Counted from the first letter of the stretch, positions 36,140 to 44,490 are shown. The stretch is 64,000 nt of DNA from Reyranella sp. CPCC 100927 (GCF_007859315.1 NZ_VOHA01000029.1:23878-87877), one strand, 5' to 3'. Notes: generated from the letters alone by a model not told the origin. Program-made: numbers and translations.

Positions 36140-37009
36140 ATGAGCGACGTGACCGTGATCGGCCTTGGCGAGATGGGCAGCGCCCTGGCGCGCGCCTTCC
36201 TGGCGGCCGGCAAGTCGGTCGTGGTCTGGAATCGGACCCCGGCAAAGGCCGCGCCCCTGGTGGATCTAGGGGCTGTGCATGCCTCCACTGTTTCCGACGC
36301 CGTGGCAGCCAGCCCTGTCCTGGTGGTGTGCCTGTCCGACTATGCGGCAACCACCGGCGTGCTGAGCGGGGACGGCGTGGCCGAGGGGCTCGGCGGCCGA
36401 CTGATCGTGCAGTTGACGTCGGGGACGCCCCACCAGGCGCGCGCGCTTGAGTCTTGGGTGGCTGCGCACGGCGCCCACTATCTCGACGGTGCCATCGCGG
36501 CTTGGCCGCGCCAGATCGGCGGGCCTGACGCCGGCATTCTCATCGTCGGCAGCGAAGCGCTGTTTACCGTGGCCGAACCGCTGCTGAAGCTGCTGGCGGG
36601 CGGCCTCACCTACACGGGTGCGAACATCGGCCATGCCAAAGCACTGTTCGGTGCGGCGCTTGCCTACTTTGCCGCGCACTGGATCGGCTTCAGCCACGGT
36701 GCGGCCATCTGTGAGGCCGAGGGGCTCGATGTGGGCATGTTCGGCGAGATGATGGCGGGGATGTCCCCGTCGTTCGCGCAAGACTTGCGTCACATGGGGC
36801 GCGCCATCGCCGAAGACCGCTTCGACAAGCCGGAAGCCACCCTCAAGACGGTCAGCGCCGACGTCGCCCGGCTTGTCGAACTGTCGCACGATCTGAAAAT
36901 CGGCGCGGCGTTTCCAAGCTTCGCCGCCGGCATATTCCGACGCGCGGTGGACGCGGGCTTCAGCGCCGAAGAGCCCTGCGCGATCGTCAAGGTGCTGCGG
37001 CGCGTCTGA
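36140..37009 (+). CDS. Imine-reductase-like NAD(P)-dependent oxidoreductase (beta-HAD superfamily)
   Basis: Start ATG 36140 has GAGG six bases upstream; ATG 36119 lacks an SD. The 289-aa protein has a Rossmann motif (VIGLGEMGSALARAF), NADPH-type loop WNRTPAKA and the imine-reductase-like stretch QLTSGTPHQARALESWVAAH followed by YLDGAI. The catalytic Lys and Asn of 3-hydroxyisobutyrate dehydrogenases (GxGxxxKxxxN) are not conserved: the region reads GHAKALFGAAL. This pattern is typical of bacterial imine reductases, but the Asp/Tyr proton donor is not evident, so substrate is open. Confidence 0.85.
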   Translation: MSDVTVIGLGEMGSALARAFLAAGKSVVVWNRTPAKAAPLVDLGAVHASTVSDAVAASPVLVVCLSDYAATTGVLSGDGVAEGLGGRLIVQLTSGTPHQARALESWVAAHGAHYLDGAIAAWPRQIGGPDAGILIVGSEALFTVAEPLLKLLAGGLTYTGANIGHAKALFGAALAYFAAHWIGFSHGAAICEAEGLDVGMFGEMMAGMSPSFAQDLRHMGRAIAEDRFDKPEATLKTVSADVARLVELSHDLKIGAAFPSFAAGIFRRAVDAGFSAEEPCAIVKVLRRV

Positions 37010-37088
37010 TCGGCCTCCTAGGCTACTGCCAGTGGCGATGCATCCCGTGCCGCGATAGCCTGCCGGTGCAGACGCCGAGAAGGGAACC

Positions 37089-37898
37089 ATGCCAGAACCG
37101 TCCGTGCGCATCGAAAAGGGCCTGGGGCCACAGGGCCGAATCGCGGTGGTGCGTTTCGACCGCGGCGACGATATCAACGCGCTGTCGATGGCGGCGATCC
37201 GGGATCTCACGGAAGCCGCGCGATCGTTCGAGGATGATATCGACACCTCGGTCGTGGTGCTGACCGGCACGGCGCGGGCCTTCTCCGCCGGCTTCGATCT
37301 CAAGGAGCCGGCCGGCAAGGCGCGCGGATCGCTGCCGCTGGGCCAGCGTCGCGTCGCGCTGCGCAACGGCCCGCGGCTGGCCAAGGCCTGGTACGAGTTG
37401 GATCAGGTCACGATCGCGGCCATCGAGGGCCATTGCATCGGCGGCGGCGTGGCGCTGGCCGTGGCGCTCGACTTCCGCTTCTGCGGCCGCAGCGCGCACT
37501 TCCGCGTGCCTGAGTTGGAGCTGGGCATGAACATGACCTGGGGCTCGGTGCCGCGCATGCTGCAGCTGATGGGACCGGCGCGCACCAAGCAGGCCGTGAT
37601 CCTGGCCTCGGATCGCATTTCCGCCACCGAAGCGCTGGAGTGGCGCCTGGTCGAAAAGGTCGTCGATGATGGCCAGGCCTTCGCCAGCGCCATGGCGTTC
37701 GCCGAGCGGATCGGTGCGCAGCCGCCGATCCCGGTGCAGATGACCAAACAGACCGTCAACCGACTGGCCGGCGCGCTCGACGATGTGGCGAGCCAGATGG
37801 AGATGGACCAGTTCGCGCTGGCCACGACCAGCGACGATCACCGCGAAGGCGTCGAAGCCTTTATCGCCAAGCGCAAACCGGTATTCCGCGGGCGGTGA
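37089..37898 (+). CDS. Enoyl-CoA hydratase/isomerase family protein
   Basis: The 269-aa crotonase-fold protein has the first oxyanion-hole segment (ARAFSAGFDLKEPAG), the second (AAIEGHCIGGGVALAVALDF) and FRVPELELGMNMTWGSVPRM. Only one of the two catalytic glutamates of true hydratases is apparent (in PELELGM). It could be a hydratase, isomerase or other crotonase acting on an acyl-CoA. SD GAAGGGAA precedes ATG 37089. Confidence 0.88.
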   Translation: MPEPSVRIEKGLGPQGRIAVVRFDRGDDINALSMAAIRDLTEAARSFEDDIDTSVVVLTGTARAFSAGFDLKEPAGKARGSLPLGQRRVALRNGPRLAKAWYELDQVTIAAIEGHCIGGGVALAVALDFRFCGRSAHFRVPELELGMNMTWGSVPRMLQLMGPARTKQAVILASDRISATEALEWRLVEKVVDDGQAFASAMAFAERIGAQPPIPVQMTKQTVNRLAGALDDVASQMEMDQFALATTSDDHREGVEAFIAKRKPVFRGR

Positions 37899-37941
37899 CC
37901 CTCGGGAGCGCAGGTCGCCTGAGCCCGCGGTCCCAGGTTGG

Positions 37942-38148
37942 TTACGTCGCTGGAGTCGGATCAGGGCGCGTCGGCAGCGCGTCCAGCACCGCCAGGCGCT
38001 GGTCCTCGTTCATCATCACCCAGCGCGCGATCTCGTCGAGCGTGCGCTTGCAGCCGCGGCACAGGCCGCTCTGGGGATCGATGACGCACACCGATATGCA
38101 GGGCGACACGATCGGCCGGCGCTGCGGGCGAGGAGGGGAGTCAGTCAT
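37942..38148 (-). CDS. DUF1289 small cysteine-rich protein
   Basis: The 68-aa protein carries the DUF1289 signature: PIVSPCISVCVIDPQSGLCR followed by GCKRTLDEIARW, four cysteines likely binding a metal or Fe-S cluster. Widely distributed in proteobacteria, function unknown. It lies 48 bp downstream of phaR on the same strand. Confidence 0.9.
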   Translation of the reverse strand: MTDSPPRPQRRPIVSPCISVCVIDPQSGLCRGCKRTLDEIARWVMMNEDQRLAVLDALPTRPDPTPAT

Positions 38149-38196
38149 GTCTCGTCATGCTGTACCGGGCGCCTTCGCGGCGCGCGGTGGTAGCGC

Positions 38197-38874
38197 TCAG
38201 CCCTCGCGGCGGGTCGAGATCTGGCTGAGCTGGCTCTGCAGTTCCTCGAGCTTGCGGCGCAGATCGTCGAGCGCCTGCGTGTCGCCGCCGCCCTCGCGTG
38301 GGCGCTCGGCCGGCGGCGGTGCCACGGGCGCCACCGGCGGGGTGGCATTGCTGTCGGGTGTGGCCTGTGGCGCGGCGCCCTGGGCGCCCATGCCTGGCAC
38401 TGCCGCCATGAACGGGTTGAACATCTTCATGGCCTGCTCGAACATGGCCATGCTCTGGCGCGTCTGCTGTTCCATCTGGGCGAACGGGTTGAAGCCGAAG
38501 GCGCCCTGCATGGCCTTGCGCATCTGTTCCTGGTTCTTGGCGAAGCTCTGCATCGACATTTCCAGGTACTGCGGTACCAGGGCCTGCAAATTGTCGCCGT
38601 AGAAGCCGATCAGCTGGCGCAGGAACGAGATGGGCAGCAGGTTCTGCCCCTTGCTCTCTTCCTCGAAGATGATCTGCGTCAGCACCGAGCGCGTGATGTC
38701 ATCGCCACTCTTGGCGTCGTAGACGACGAAGTCCGTCTTGTCCTTCACCATCTGTGCCAGATGGTCGAGCGTGACGTACATCGAGGTCGACGTGTTGTAG
38801 AGGCGTCGGTTGGCGTACTTCTTGATCACCACCGGCGCCGGTTTCGCGCTCGGAATACTCTCCGCTGCGGCCAT
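38197..38874 (-). CDS. phaR: Polyhydroxyalkanoate synthesis repressor PhaR
   Basis: ATG 38874 gives 225 aa. The N-terminal PHB/PHA-accumulation DNA-binding domain is clear: VIKKYANRRLYNTSTSMYVT, LDHLAQMVKDKTDFVVYDAK, SGDDITRSVLTQIIFEEE. A helical middle and a proline/alanine-rich linker lead to a C-terminal coiled coil (DDLRRKLEELQSQLSQI). PhaR binds PHB granules and TGC-rich operators and represses phasin and PHB genes until granules titrate it. Divergent from the phasin-like/PhaC-like pair; PhaR-like boxes also precede phaA and phaB further downstream. Confidence 0.95.
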   Translation of the reverse strand: MAAAESIPSAKPAPVVIKKYANRRLYNTSTSMYVTLDHLAQMVKDKTDFVVYDAKSGDDITRSVLTQIIFEEESKGQNLLPISFLRQLIGFYGDNLQALVPQYLEMSMQSFAKNQEQMRKAMQGAFGFNPFAQMEQQTRQSMAMFEQAMKMFNPFMAAVPGMGAQGAAPQATPDSNATPPVAPVAPPPAERPREGGGDTQALDDLRRKLEELQSQLSQISTRREG

Positions 38875-38998
38875 GTCATGCCTCGCACGGTTCGTTTGTG
38901 GCGCTGCATCTAGTGCGCCGCACAATACACGAACGTAGCGCGCGCACGGGACTTCTACAAGTGGGGGTGTGCACTGCGATACGACACGTGCAGAACGG

Positions 38999-39012
38999 AT
39001 GCTGCGCAGCAT
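38999..39012. promoter_or_regulatory. Palindrome ATGCTGCGCAGCAT between phaR and the phasin-like gene
   Basis: A perfect 14-bp dyad with CTGC and GCAG half-sites lies 21 bp upstream of the phasin-like start. The half-sites match those of reported PhaR operators (CTGC-N3-GCAG), but with no spacer, so PhaR binding here is tentative. Confidence 0.4.
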
Positions 39013-39033
39013 AGGCTCGGCTATACTGCCGCC

Positions 39034-39408
39034 ATGGCCGACGACTACGATGCGCTCGCCAAGCGCTACCTCGATCTGTGGCAGAACCAGCTTTCGGCCC
39101 TGTCGTCGGATCGCCAGCTCACCGAGACCATGGCGCGTTTGCTGGCCACCACCAACGCCAGCATGGCCGCTGCTTTCGAGACCGCGCGGAAGGCACACGC
39201 TGATGCCCGACATGCCACTGCCGCCGGGGCCACCGGCGCCTCGCCTGGGACCGCGTCCGCTGCCGCTGCACCTGCTGACGGCATTGCAGACCTGGGGCAG
39301 CTGCGCGCTCGGCTTGACGCCCTCGAACGACGGGTCGCCGAACTCGAGGCCCGGCCCCGACCGCGACGACGCACCCCCAAGCCCAAGCCGCCTGAGCCTG
39401 CCGCCTGA
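39034..39408 (+). CDS. Phasin-like/PhaE-like small protein
   Basis: The 124-aa protein has an amphipathic helical N-terminus (DALAKRYLDLWQNQLSALSS), an alanine-rich middle and a C-terminal coiled coil (LRARLDALERRVAELEARPR) ending in a basic proline/lysine tail. This resembles granule-associated phasins and the PhaE/PhaM type of synthase partner. Its last 206 bp overlap, in another frame, the PhaC-like gene. Between phaR and a PhaC-like gene, a role at PHA granules is likely. Confidence 0.65.
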   Translation: MADDYDALAKRYLDLWQNQLSALSSDRQLTETMARLLATTNASMAAAFETARKAHADARHATAAGATGASPGTASAAAAPADGIADLGQLRARLDALERRVAELEARPRPRRRTPKPKPPEPAA

Positions 39409-40480
39409 GGCGGCGGCCGATCCGGCCGCGTTCCGCGATGCCCTGCGCCGCGAGACGGTGCGGCGGCTCGATCTGCTGGCCGCCGGCGTGCTGGCCTATC
39501 GCCAGCATGCCGTCCGGCGCGTGCTCGACGATCCGCCGCCGGCCTGGCGCGAGGGGGCAACCTGCCTGCGCGATGTCGGCGCGGCGCAGGGCGTGTCGGT
39601 GGCGGCCGATGCGGTGCCGGTGCTGGTGGTGCCGTCGCTGGTGAACCGCTGGCAGGTGCTCGACCTGGCACCGGGCAAGAGCTTCGTGCGCGCGCTCGCC
39701 GCCGAGGGCTTCCGGCCGTTCGTCGTTGATTGGGGTACACCGGGCGAGGACGAGCGCGACATGAACGCGGCCGGCTGCGTCAAGCGGCTGGCGCGCGGGC
39801 TCGAGCATCTCGCCGCGACGTATGGGCGTCCGCTGCCGGTGATCGGCTACTGCATGGGCGGCACGTTGACCGTGGCGCTCGCCGCGATCCAGCCGGCGGC
39901 TGTGTCGGGCCTGGTGGCGCTGGCAACGCCGTGGGACTTCCATGCCGACCGTACCGGGCAGGGCATGCTGGTGACGATGGGGCCGGCACTGGCGGAACTG
40001 GCGCGCACGGCGGGGGAGTTGCCGACCGACATCATCCAGACGCTGTTCTACTCGCTGGACCCTTGGCTGGTGATCAACAAGTTCCTGCGCTTCGCCACTC
40101 TGGACATGGCGTCGGACGCCGCGCGCGATTTCGTGCTGCTGGAGGACTGGCTCAACGACGGTGCGCCGTTGCCCGAGCGCGTGGCACGCGATTGTCTGCT
40201 GGGCTGGTACGGCGACAACCTGACGGGGCGCGGCGAATGGGTCGTCAACGGCCGCGCGATCCGTCCGCGCGACATCGCTGTGGACGCGCTGGTCGTGATC
40301 CCGGCCAGCGATCGCATCGTGCCGCCGTTGTCGGCCGCGGCGCTGGTTGGCCCCAAGGGCCTGCCCAACGCCACGCGATTGGATTTACCGCTGGGCCATA
40401 TCGGCATGATGGTGGGCAGCAGTGCCGCCAAGCGCTGCTGGCGTCCAGTGATCGATTGGCTGCAAGCGCGTCGGTCGTAG
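39203..40480 (+). CDS. PhaC-like (class III-type) alpha/beta-hydrolase
   Basis: Start placed at ATG 39203 within the preceding gene, because the N-terminal LGPRPLPLHLLTALQTWGS has the look of conserved family sequence. The 425-aa protein has the PhaC lipase-like box with Cys nucleophile (VIGYCMGGTLTVALAA), an Asp in PASDRIVPP and His in LPLGHIGMMVG, the Cys-Asp-His triad of PHA synthases. It is longer and more divergent than PhaC of the PhaCE pair (about 355 aa). It may polymerise (R)-hydroxyacyl-CoA with the phasin-like partner or be a PhaC-family thioesterase/depolymerase. Confidence 0.75.
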   Translation: MPDMPLPPGPPAPRLGPRPLPLHLLTALQTWGSCALGLTPSNDGSPNSRPGPDRDDAPPSPSRLSLPPEAAADPAAFRDALRRETVRRLDLLAAGVLAYRQHAVRRVLDDPPPAWREGATCLRDVGAAQGVSVAADAVPVLVVPSLVNRWQVLDLAPGKSFVRALAAEGFRPFVVDWGTPGEDERDMNAAGCVKRLARGLEHLAATYGRPLPVIGYCMGGTLTVALAAIQPAAVSGLVALATPWDFHADRTGQGMLVTMGPALAELARTAGELPTDIIQTLFYSLDPWLVINKFLRFATLDMASDAARDFVLLEDWLNDGAPLPERVARDCLLGWYGDNLTGRGEWVVNGRAIRPRDIAVDALVVIPASDRIVPPLSAAALVGPKGLPNATRLDLPLGHIGMMVGSSAAKRCWRPVIDWLQARRS

Positions 40481-40481
40481 C

Positions 40482-40501
40482 CTTCATGGTTCACCATGAA
40501 G
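40482..40501 (+). terminator. Hairpin directly after the PhaC-like stop
   Basis: CTTCATGG-TTCA-CCATGAAG forms a perfect 8-bp stem with a 4-nt loop starting one base after the TAG. No U-tract follows, so it may be an RNA-stabilising hairpin or Rho-linked terminator. Confidence 0.4.
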
Positions 40502-40583
40502 CTTCCCAAGTTCGCGATGGCGCGCGCGGCATTACAAATTTGTGCTAAAGTGCTGCCGTCTCGCACCAACGCGGGAGGTGACA

Positions 40584-40652
40584 ATGGCTAAAGGTCAGAA
40601 GAGATCCGGCAGGGAGCCCAAGAAGCCGAAGAAGCCGGCGAAGGGCAAGTAA
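40584..40652 (+). CDS. Tiny basic peptide, 22 aa
   Basis: An excellent SD (GGGAGGTG) lies four bases upstream of ATG 40584. The product, MAKGQKRSGREPKKPKKPAK plus GK, is 22 residues and nearly half lysine/arginine. Peptides of this MAKGQ(K/Q)RS(N/G)RE..KPKK form recur in alphaproteobacterial genomes. A strong hairpin follows ten bases after the stop, which makes a discrete transcript. Role unknown; RNA or ribosome contact is a guess from charge. Confidence 0.65.
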   Translation: MAKGQKRSGREPKKPKKPAKGK

Positions 40653-40661
40653 CAGCCACTG

Positions 40662-40690
40662 GCCTTCCCCGCGCCTGGCGCGGGGAAGGC
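40662..40690 (+). terminator. GC-rich hairpin after the 22-aa peptide gene
   Basis: GCCTTCCCCGCGC-CTG-GCGCGGGGAAGGC is a perfect 13-bp stem with a three-base loop. It lacks a T-run but sits between convergent genes, so bidirectional termination is likely. Confidence 0.65.
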
Positions 40691-40755
40691 GGAAGACGAT
40701 CCGCTCCTGGCCGCGTCCGCGGCAACCGACCTGACAACACGCTCCGTGCTCATCG

Positions 40756-42477
40756 CTACGATGTGGTGCGATCCGACTGAAGGTCGGGGAAATCCGTTTC
40801 CGCGAACCGGATCCGCGCGCCGGTCGGCTGCGCATCGCGCTCGTGCTCGATGCGGCGCAGCTGCACGCGACGGATCTTGCCGGAGATGGTCTTGGGCAGA
40901 TCGGTCACGAACTCGATCTGGCGGATGCGCTTGAACGGCGCCAGGCGGGCGCGCGTGTGCTTGAAGATCGACAGTGCCGTCGCCGCATCAGGCGTCGATC
41001 CCGGCACCAGCGCGACATAGGCTTTGGGCACCGACAGCCGGATGGCATCGGGTGCCGGCACGACCGCCGCCTCGGCGACGGCGGCATGCTCGATCAGCAC
41101 GCTCTCCAGTTCGAACGGGCTGATGCGATAGTCGGACGACTTGAAGACATCGTCGGCGCGGCCGACGAAATGGAAGTAGCCATCGTCGTCGAGATAGGCG
41201 ACATCGCCGGTACGGTAGACGGCTGCATCGGCGCCAGCCACATCGCCGCCGGCGTCCTGATAGCCCTGCATCAGGCCCGCCGGCCGCTTGTTGCCCAGGG
41301 TGATGCTGACCTCGCCCTCGCGCGCCGTGTTGCCGTCCGGATCCAGCACCTCGATCGTGTAGCCCGGCAGCGGGCGGCCCATCGAGCCGTCCTTGACGAC
41401 CTGGCCTGGCGGATTGGCGATCTGGGCTGTGGTCTCGGTCTGGCCGTAGCCGTCGCGGATGGTCAGGTTCCAGGCCTGCTTCACCTGCTCGATGACCTCG
41501 GGGTTGAGCGGCTCGCCGGCGCTGCACACCTCGCGCAGCGCGATCTTGCAGGCGGCGAGGTTCTCCTGGATCAGCAGGCGCCAGACCGTCGGCGGCGCGC
41601 AGATCGTGGTGACGGCGCAGCGCTCCAGGACCGCCAGCAGGCTCTTGGCCTCGAAGCGCGGCTGGTTGACGACAAAGATGGTGGCGCCGGCATTCCAGGG
41701 CGCGAAGAACGAGCTCCAGGCATGCTTGGCCCAGCCCGGCGACGAGATGTTCATATGGACGTCGCCCGGCTGCAGGCCGAGCCAGTACATGGTCGAGAGC
41801 GCACCCACCGGATAGCTGCGATGGCTGTGCCGCACCAGCTTCGGCTTCGACGTGGTGCCCGACGTGAAATAGAGCAGCATCGGATCGTCGGCCGCGGTCG
41901 GTCCGTCCGGCGTGAAGGTGTCCGGCTCGCCGGCGGATTCCGCATATGATCGCCAGTCGGCGTCGCTGGCCGTGCCGGTGACGATTTTGGTAATGCCTTC
42001 GGTGGGCAGGCCCTTGAACTTGGCGACCTGGTCCTCGCCCGCCACGACGAAGCGGGCGCGGCCGCGCTCAAGGCGATCGGCAAGCTCATCCTGGGTCAGC
42101 AGGGTCGTGGCCGGGATCACGACGGCACCCAGTTTCATGGCCGCCAGCATTGTCTCCCACAACGGCACCACGTTACCCAGCACCAGCAGCAGGTGATCGC
42201 CGCGCCGCAGGCCCAATCCGCGCAGATAGTTCGCCACCTGGTTGGAGCGGCGCGACAGCGCGGTGAAGCTCAGCTTGGTCTCGCTGCCGCTGGCGGTGTC
42301 GACGATCCACAGCGCCGGCCGGGCGCCGCTCTTCGGATCCTGCGCCAGGCCGGCATCGAACCAGTCCAGGGCCCAGTTGAACGGCACGGGCTCGGGCCAG
42401 CGGAAGCCTGCGATGGCCGCAGCATAGTCCACGCGGTGCTTCAACAAGAACTCACGTGCTTCTTGGAACGTTGGCAT
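40756..42477 (-). CDS. AMP-dependent acyl-CoA synthetase, acetyl-CoA/MACS type
   Basis: ATG 42477 gives 573 aa. Motifs: P-loop YFTSGTTSKPKLVRHSHRSY, GYGQTETTA, YRTGDVAYLDDDGYFHFVGR and the C-terminal catalytic Lys in LPKTISGKIRRVQLR. It activates a carboxylic acid to its CoA thioester through an adenylate. The medium-chain/aromatic acyl-CoA synthetase subgroup is likely from the WxD/PGWAKHAWSSFFAPW segment. It is the first of several acyl-CoA genes on this stretch, though the next gene on the strand is separated by a repeat element. Confidence 0.92.
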   Translation of the reverse strand: MPTFQEAREFLLKHRVDYAAAIAGFRWPEPVPFNWALDWFDAGLAQDPKSGARPALWIVDTASGSETKLSFTALSRRSNQVANYLRGLGLRRGDHLLLVLGNVVPLWETMLAAMKLGAVVIPATTLLTQDELADRLERGRARFVVAGEDQVAKFKGLPTEGITKIVTGTASDADWRSYAESAGEPDTFTPDGPTAADDPMLLYFTSGTTSKPKLVRHSHRSYPVGALSTMYWLGLQPGDVHMNISSPGWAKHAWSSFFAPWNAGATIFVVNQPRFEAKSLLAVLERCAVTTICAPPTVWRLLIQENLAACKIALREVCSAGEPLNPEVIEQVKQAWNLTIRDGYGQTETTAQIANPPGQVVKDGSMGRPLPGYTIEVLDPDGNTAREGEVSITLGNKRPAGLMQGYQDAGGDVAGADAAVYRTGDVAYLDDDGYFHFVGRADDVFKSSDYRISPFELESVLIEHAAVAEAAVVPAPDAIRLSVPKAYVALVPGSTPDAATALSIFKHTRARLAPFKRIRQIEFVTDLPKTISGKIRRVQLRRIEHERDAQPTGARIRFAETDFPDLQSDRTTS

Positions 42478-42511
42478 CCCACTCTCCCGGCAATCATGTG
42501 TCGCGGCGCCT

Positions 42512-42632
42512 GGAAGATTCACCACAGAGACACAGAGTGCACAGAGGAAACACAGAGAAAAGACCAAGGTGCGCCTCAACGCGCAATCTCCTCTTTCTCT
42601 GTGCCCCTCTGTGTCTCTGTGGTGAATCTTCC
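42512..42632. repeat. 121-bp inverted-repeat element with 26-bp perfect arms
   Basis: Arms at 42512-42537 and 42607-42632 are exact reverse complements, rich in the ACAGAG/CTCTGT motif (…TTCACCACAGAGACACAGAG…). The interior carries additional CACAGAG and CTCTGTG copies, so the element can form a long hairpin. Such CACAGAG-type palindromic elements are scattered between genes in several phyla. Here it fills the space between the CoA synthetase and dehydratase genes. Confidence 0.85.
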
Positions 42633-42657
42633 TGTCTCAGACGCACTACTGCTTTGA

Positions 42658-44370
42658 TCACTCTGCCGCAGTGCGCGGGGCTTCGACCAGGAAATCGAAG
42701 TCGCACCCCTGGTCTGCCTGCAGCACGCTGCGCTGGAACAGGCCGGCGTAGCCGCGTGCCGGGGTCGTGACCTCGGTCGGGGGGCGCCAGGCCTGGCGCC
42801 GCATCTCCAGCGTCGCGGCGTCGACCAGCAGCTCGATGCGCCGCGTCGGCACGTCGAGCGTGATGCGATCGCCGCTCTGCACCAGTGACAGCGGCCCGCC
42901 GATGGCAGCCTCCGGCGTGATGTGCAGCACGATGGTGCCGAACGCCGTGCCGCTCATGCGCGCATCCGATATGCGCACCATGTCCTTCACGCCCTGGCGG
43001 GCGAGCTTGCGCGGGATCGGCATGTAGCCAGCCTCGGGCATGCCCGGCGCACCCTTGGGGCCGGCGTTGCGCAGCACCAGCACGTCGTCCTTGGTGACGT
43101 CGAGGTTGTCGTCGTCGATGCGCAGGGTCATGTCCTCGACCGAGTCGAAGACCACGGCGCGGCCGGTGTGCTGCATCAGATGCGCCGACGCAGCGGACTG
43201 CTTGATGACGGCGCCGCGCGGCGCCAAGTTGCCGCGCAGCACCGCCATCGCACCGGTGGCGCTGAGCGCGGTGGCGCGCGTGCGGATGATGGTCTGGCCC
43301 GGCACGTCGGTGGCGGCGTCGATCGCGGCGCCCAGTGTCTGTCCTGATATCGTCATGGCATCGAGCGCCAACAGCTCGCGCACCTCGCGCAGCATGCGCA
43401 TGGTGCCGCCGGCCCAGTGGAAATGCTCGAGATAGTGCTCGCCCGACGGCTTGAGGTCAGCCAGCACCGGCACGTCGCGGCCCAGCTGGTCGACCTCGTC
43501 GAGATCGACCGCGACACCGCAGCGGCCGGCGATCGCCGTCAGATGCACCAGTCCGTTGGTCGAGCCGCCCAGCGCCTGCAGGGTCACCAGCGCGTTGCGG
43601 AAGGCATCCTTGGTCATGATCTCGCGCGGCCGCGGTCCGTTCTTGGCCAAGGCGACGGCGCGGGCGCCCGACGCCTCGGCGGCGCGCAGCCGGTCGGCGT
43701 GCGTCGCCGGGATGGAGCCGCTGCCCGGCAGCGACATGCCCAGCGCCTCGGTGACGCAGGCCATGGTGCTGGCCGTGCCCATCACCATGCAGGTGCCGGT
43801 GGTGGGCGCCAGCCGGCCGCTCACCTCTTCGATCTCGGCCTCGGAGAAGGTGCCGGCGCGGTGTTGCCCCCACAGGCGGCGGCAGTCGGTGCAGGCACCC
43901 AGCACCTCGCCCTTGTAGTGGCCGACCAGCATCGGGCCGGTCACCAGCATGATGGCGGGGATGTCGGCGCTGGCCGCCGCCATGAGCTGCGCCGGCACGG
44001 TCTTGTCGCAGCCGCCGATCAGCACCACGGCGTCCATCGGCTGGGCGCGGATCATCTCCTCGGTGTCCATCGCCATCAGGTTGCGCAGGAACATGCTGGT
44101 GGGATTGGAGAACGACTCGTGGATCGACACGGTGGGAAACGACATCGGCAGCCCACCGGCCAGCATGACGCCACGCTTCACCGCGTCGATCAGCTTGGGC
44201 ACGTTGCCGTGGCAGGGATTGAAGTCGCTGAAGGTGTCGGTGATGCCCACGATCGGCCGGTCGAGCGCATCGTCGCTGTAGCCCATGGCCTTGATGAAGG
44301 CCTTGCGCAGGAACAGCGAAAAGCCGGGATCGCCATAGCTGGCCAGTCCCTTGCGCATGCCCGTGGCCAT
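42658..44370 (-). CDS. IlvD/Edd family dehydratase, probably sugar-acid dehydratase
   Basis: The 570-aa protein carries the Fe-S cysteines of the family: FNPCHGNVPKL, LIGGCDKTVPAQL and TGTCMVMGTASTMACV, plus late KDDVLVLRNAGPKGAPGMPE and SDARMSGTAFG. It starts RKGLASYGDPGFSLFLRKAF, like L-arabinonate/D-xylonate-type dehydratases and unlike biosynthetic IlvD. It dehydrates a 2,3-dihydroxy or aldonic acid to the 2-keto-3-deoxy acid. Exact substrate not assigned. Confidence 0.88.
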   Translation of the reverse strand: MATGMRKGLASYGDPGFSLFLRKAFIKAMGYSDDALDRPIVGITDTFSDFNPCHGNVPKLIDAVKRGVMLAGGLPMSFPTVSIHESFSNPTSMFLRNLMAMDTEEMIRAQPMDAVVLIGGCDKTVPAQLMAAASADIPAIMLVTGPMLVGHYKGEVLGACTDCRRLWGQHRAGTFSEAEIEEVSGRLAPTTGTCMVMGTASTMACVTEALGMSLPGSGSIPATHADRLRAAEASGARAVALAKNGPRPREIMTKDAFRNALVTLQALGGSTNGLVHLTAIAGRCGVAVDLDEVDQLGRDVPVLADLKPSGEHYLEHFHWAGGTMRMLREVRELLALDAMTISGQTLGAAIDAATDVPGQTIIRTRATALSATGAMAVLRGNLAPRGAVIKQSAASAHLMQHTGRAVVFDSVEDMTLRIDDDNLDVTKDDVLVLRNAGPKGAPGMPEAGYMPIPRKLARQGVKDMVRISDARMSGTAFGTIVLHITPEAAIGGPLSLVQSGDRITLDVPTRRIELLVDAATLEMRRQAWRPPTEVTTPARGYAGLFQRSVLQADQGCDFDFLVEAPRTAAE

Positions 44371-44400
44371 GGTGGCCTCCTCTCATTATCGCCTCACGCA

Positions 44401-44490
44401 CCTGTCATCCCGAGCTCAGCGAGGGATCTTTCAGCGTGGCGCACCGTGCGTCTGCATCGAAAGATCCCTCGCTATGCTCGGGATGACAGG
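44401..44490. repeat. Dispersed palindromic repeat, copy 1
   Basis: Arms 44401-44430 and 44461-44490 (CCTGTCATCCCGAGC..AGCGAGGGATCTT) are inverted with two mismatches, around a 30-bp centre. The same arm sequence recurs near 55605 and 61975. Located between two same-strand genes, it could act as an mRNA hairpin. Confidence 0.9.

Noticed and set aside
42658..44370. Dehydratase as biosynthetic IlvD
   Set aside because: N-terminal RKGLASYGDPGFSLF pattern and acyl-CoA/sugar-acid context fit the aldonic-acid dehydratase branch better than dihydroxy-acid dehydratase.
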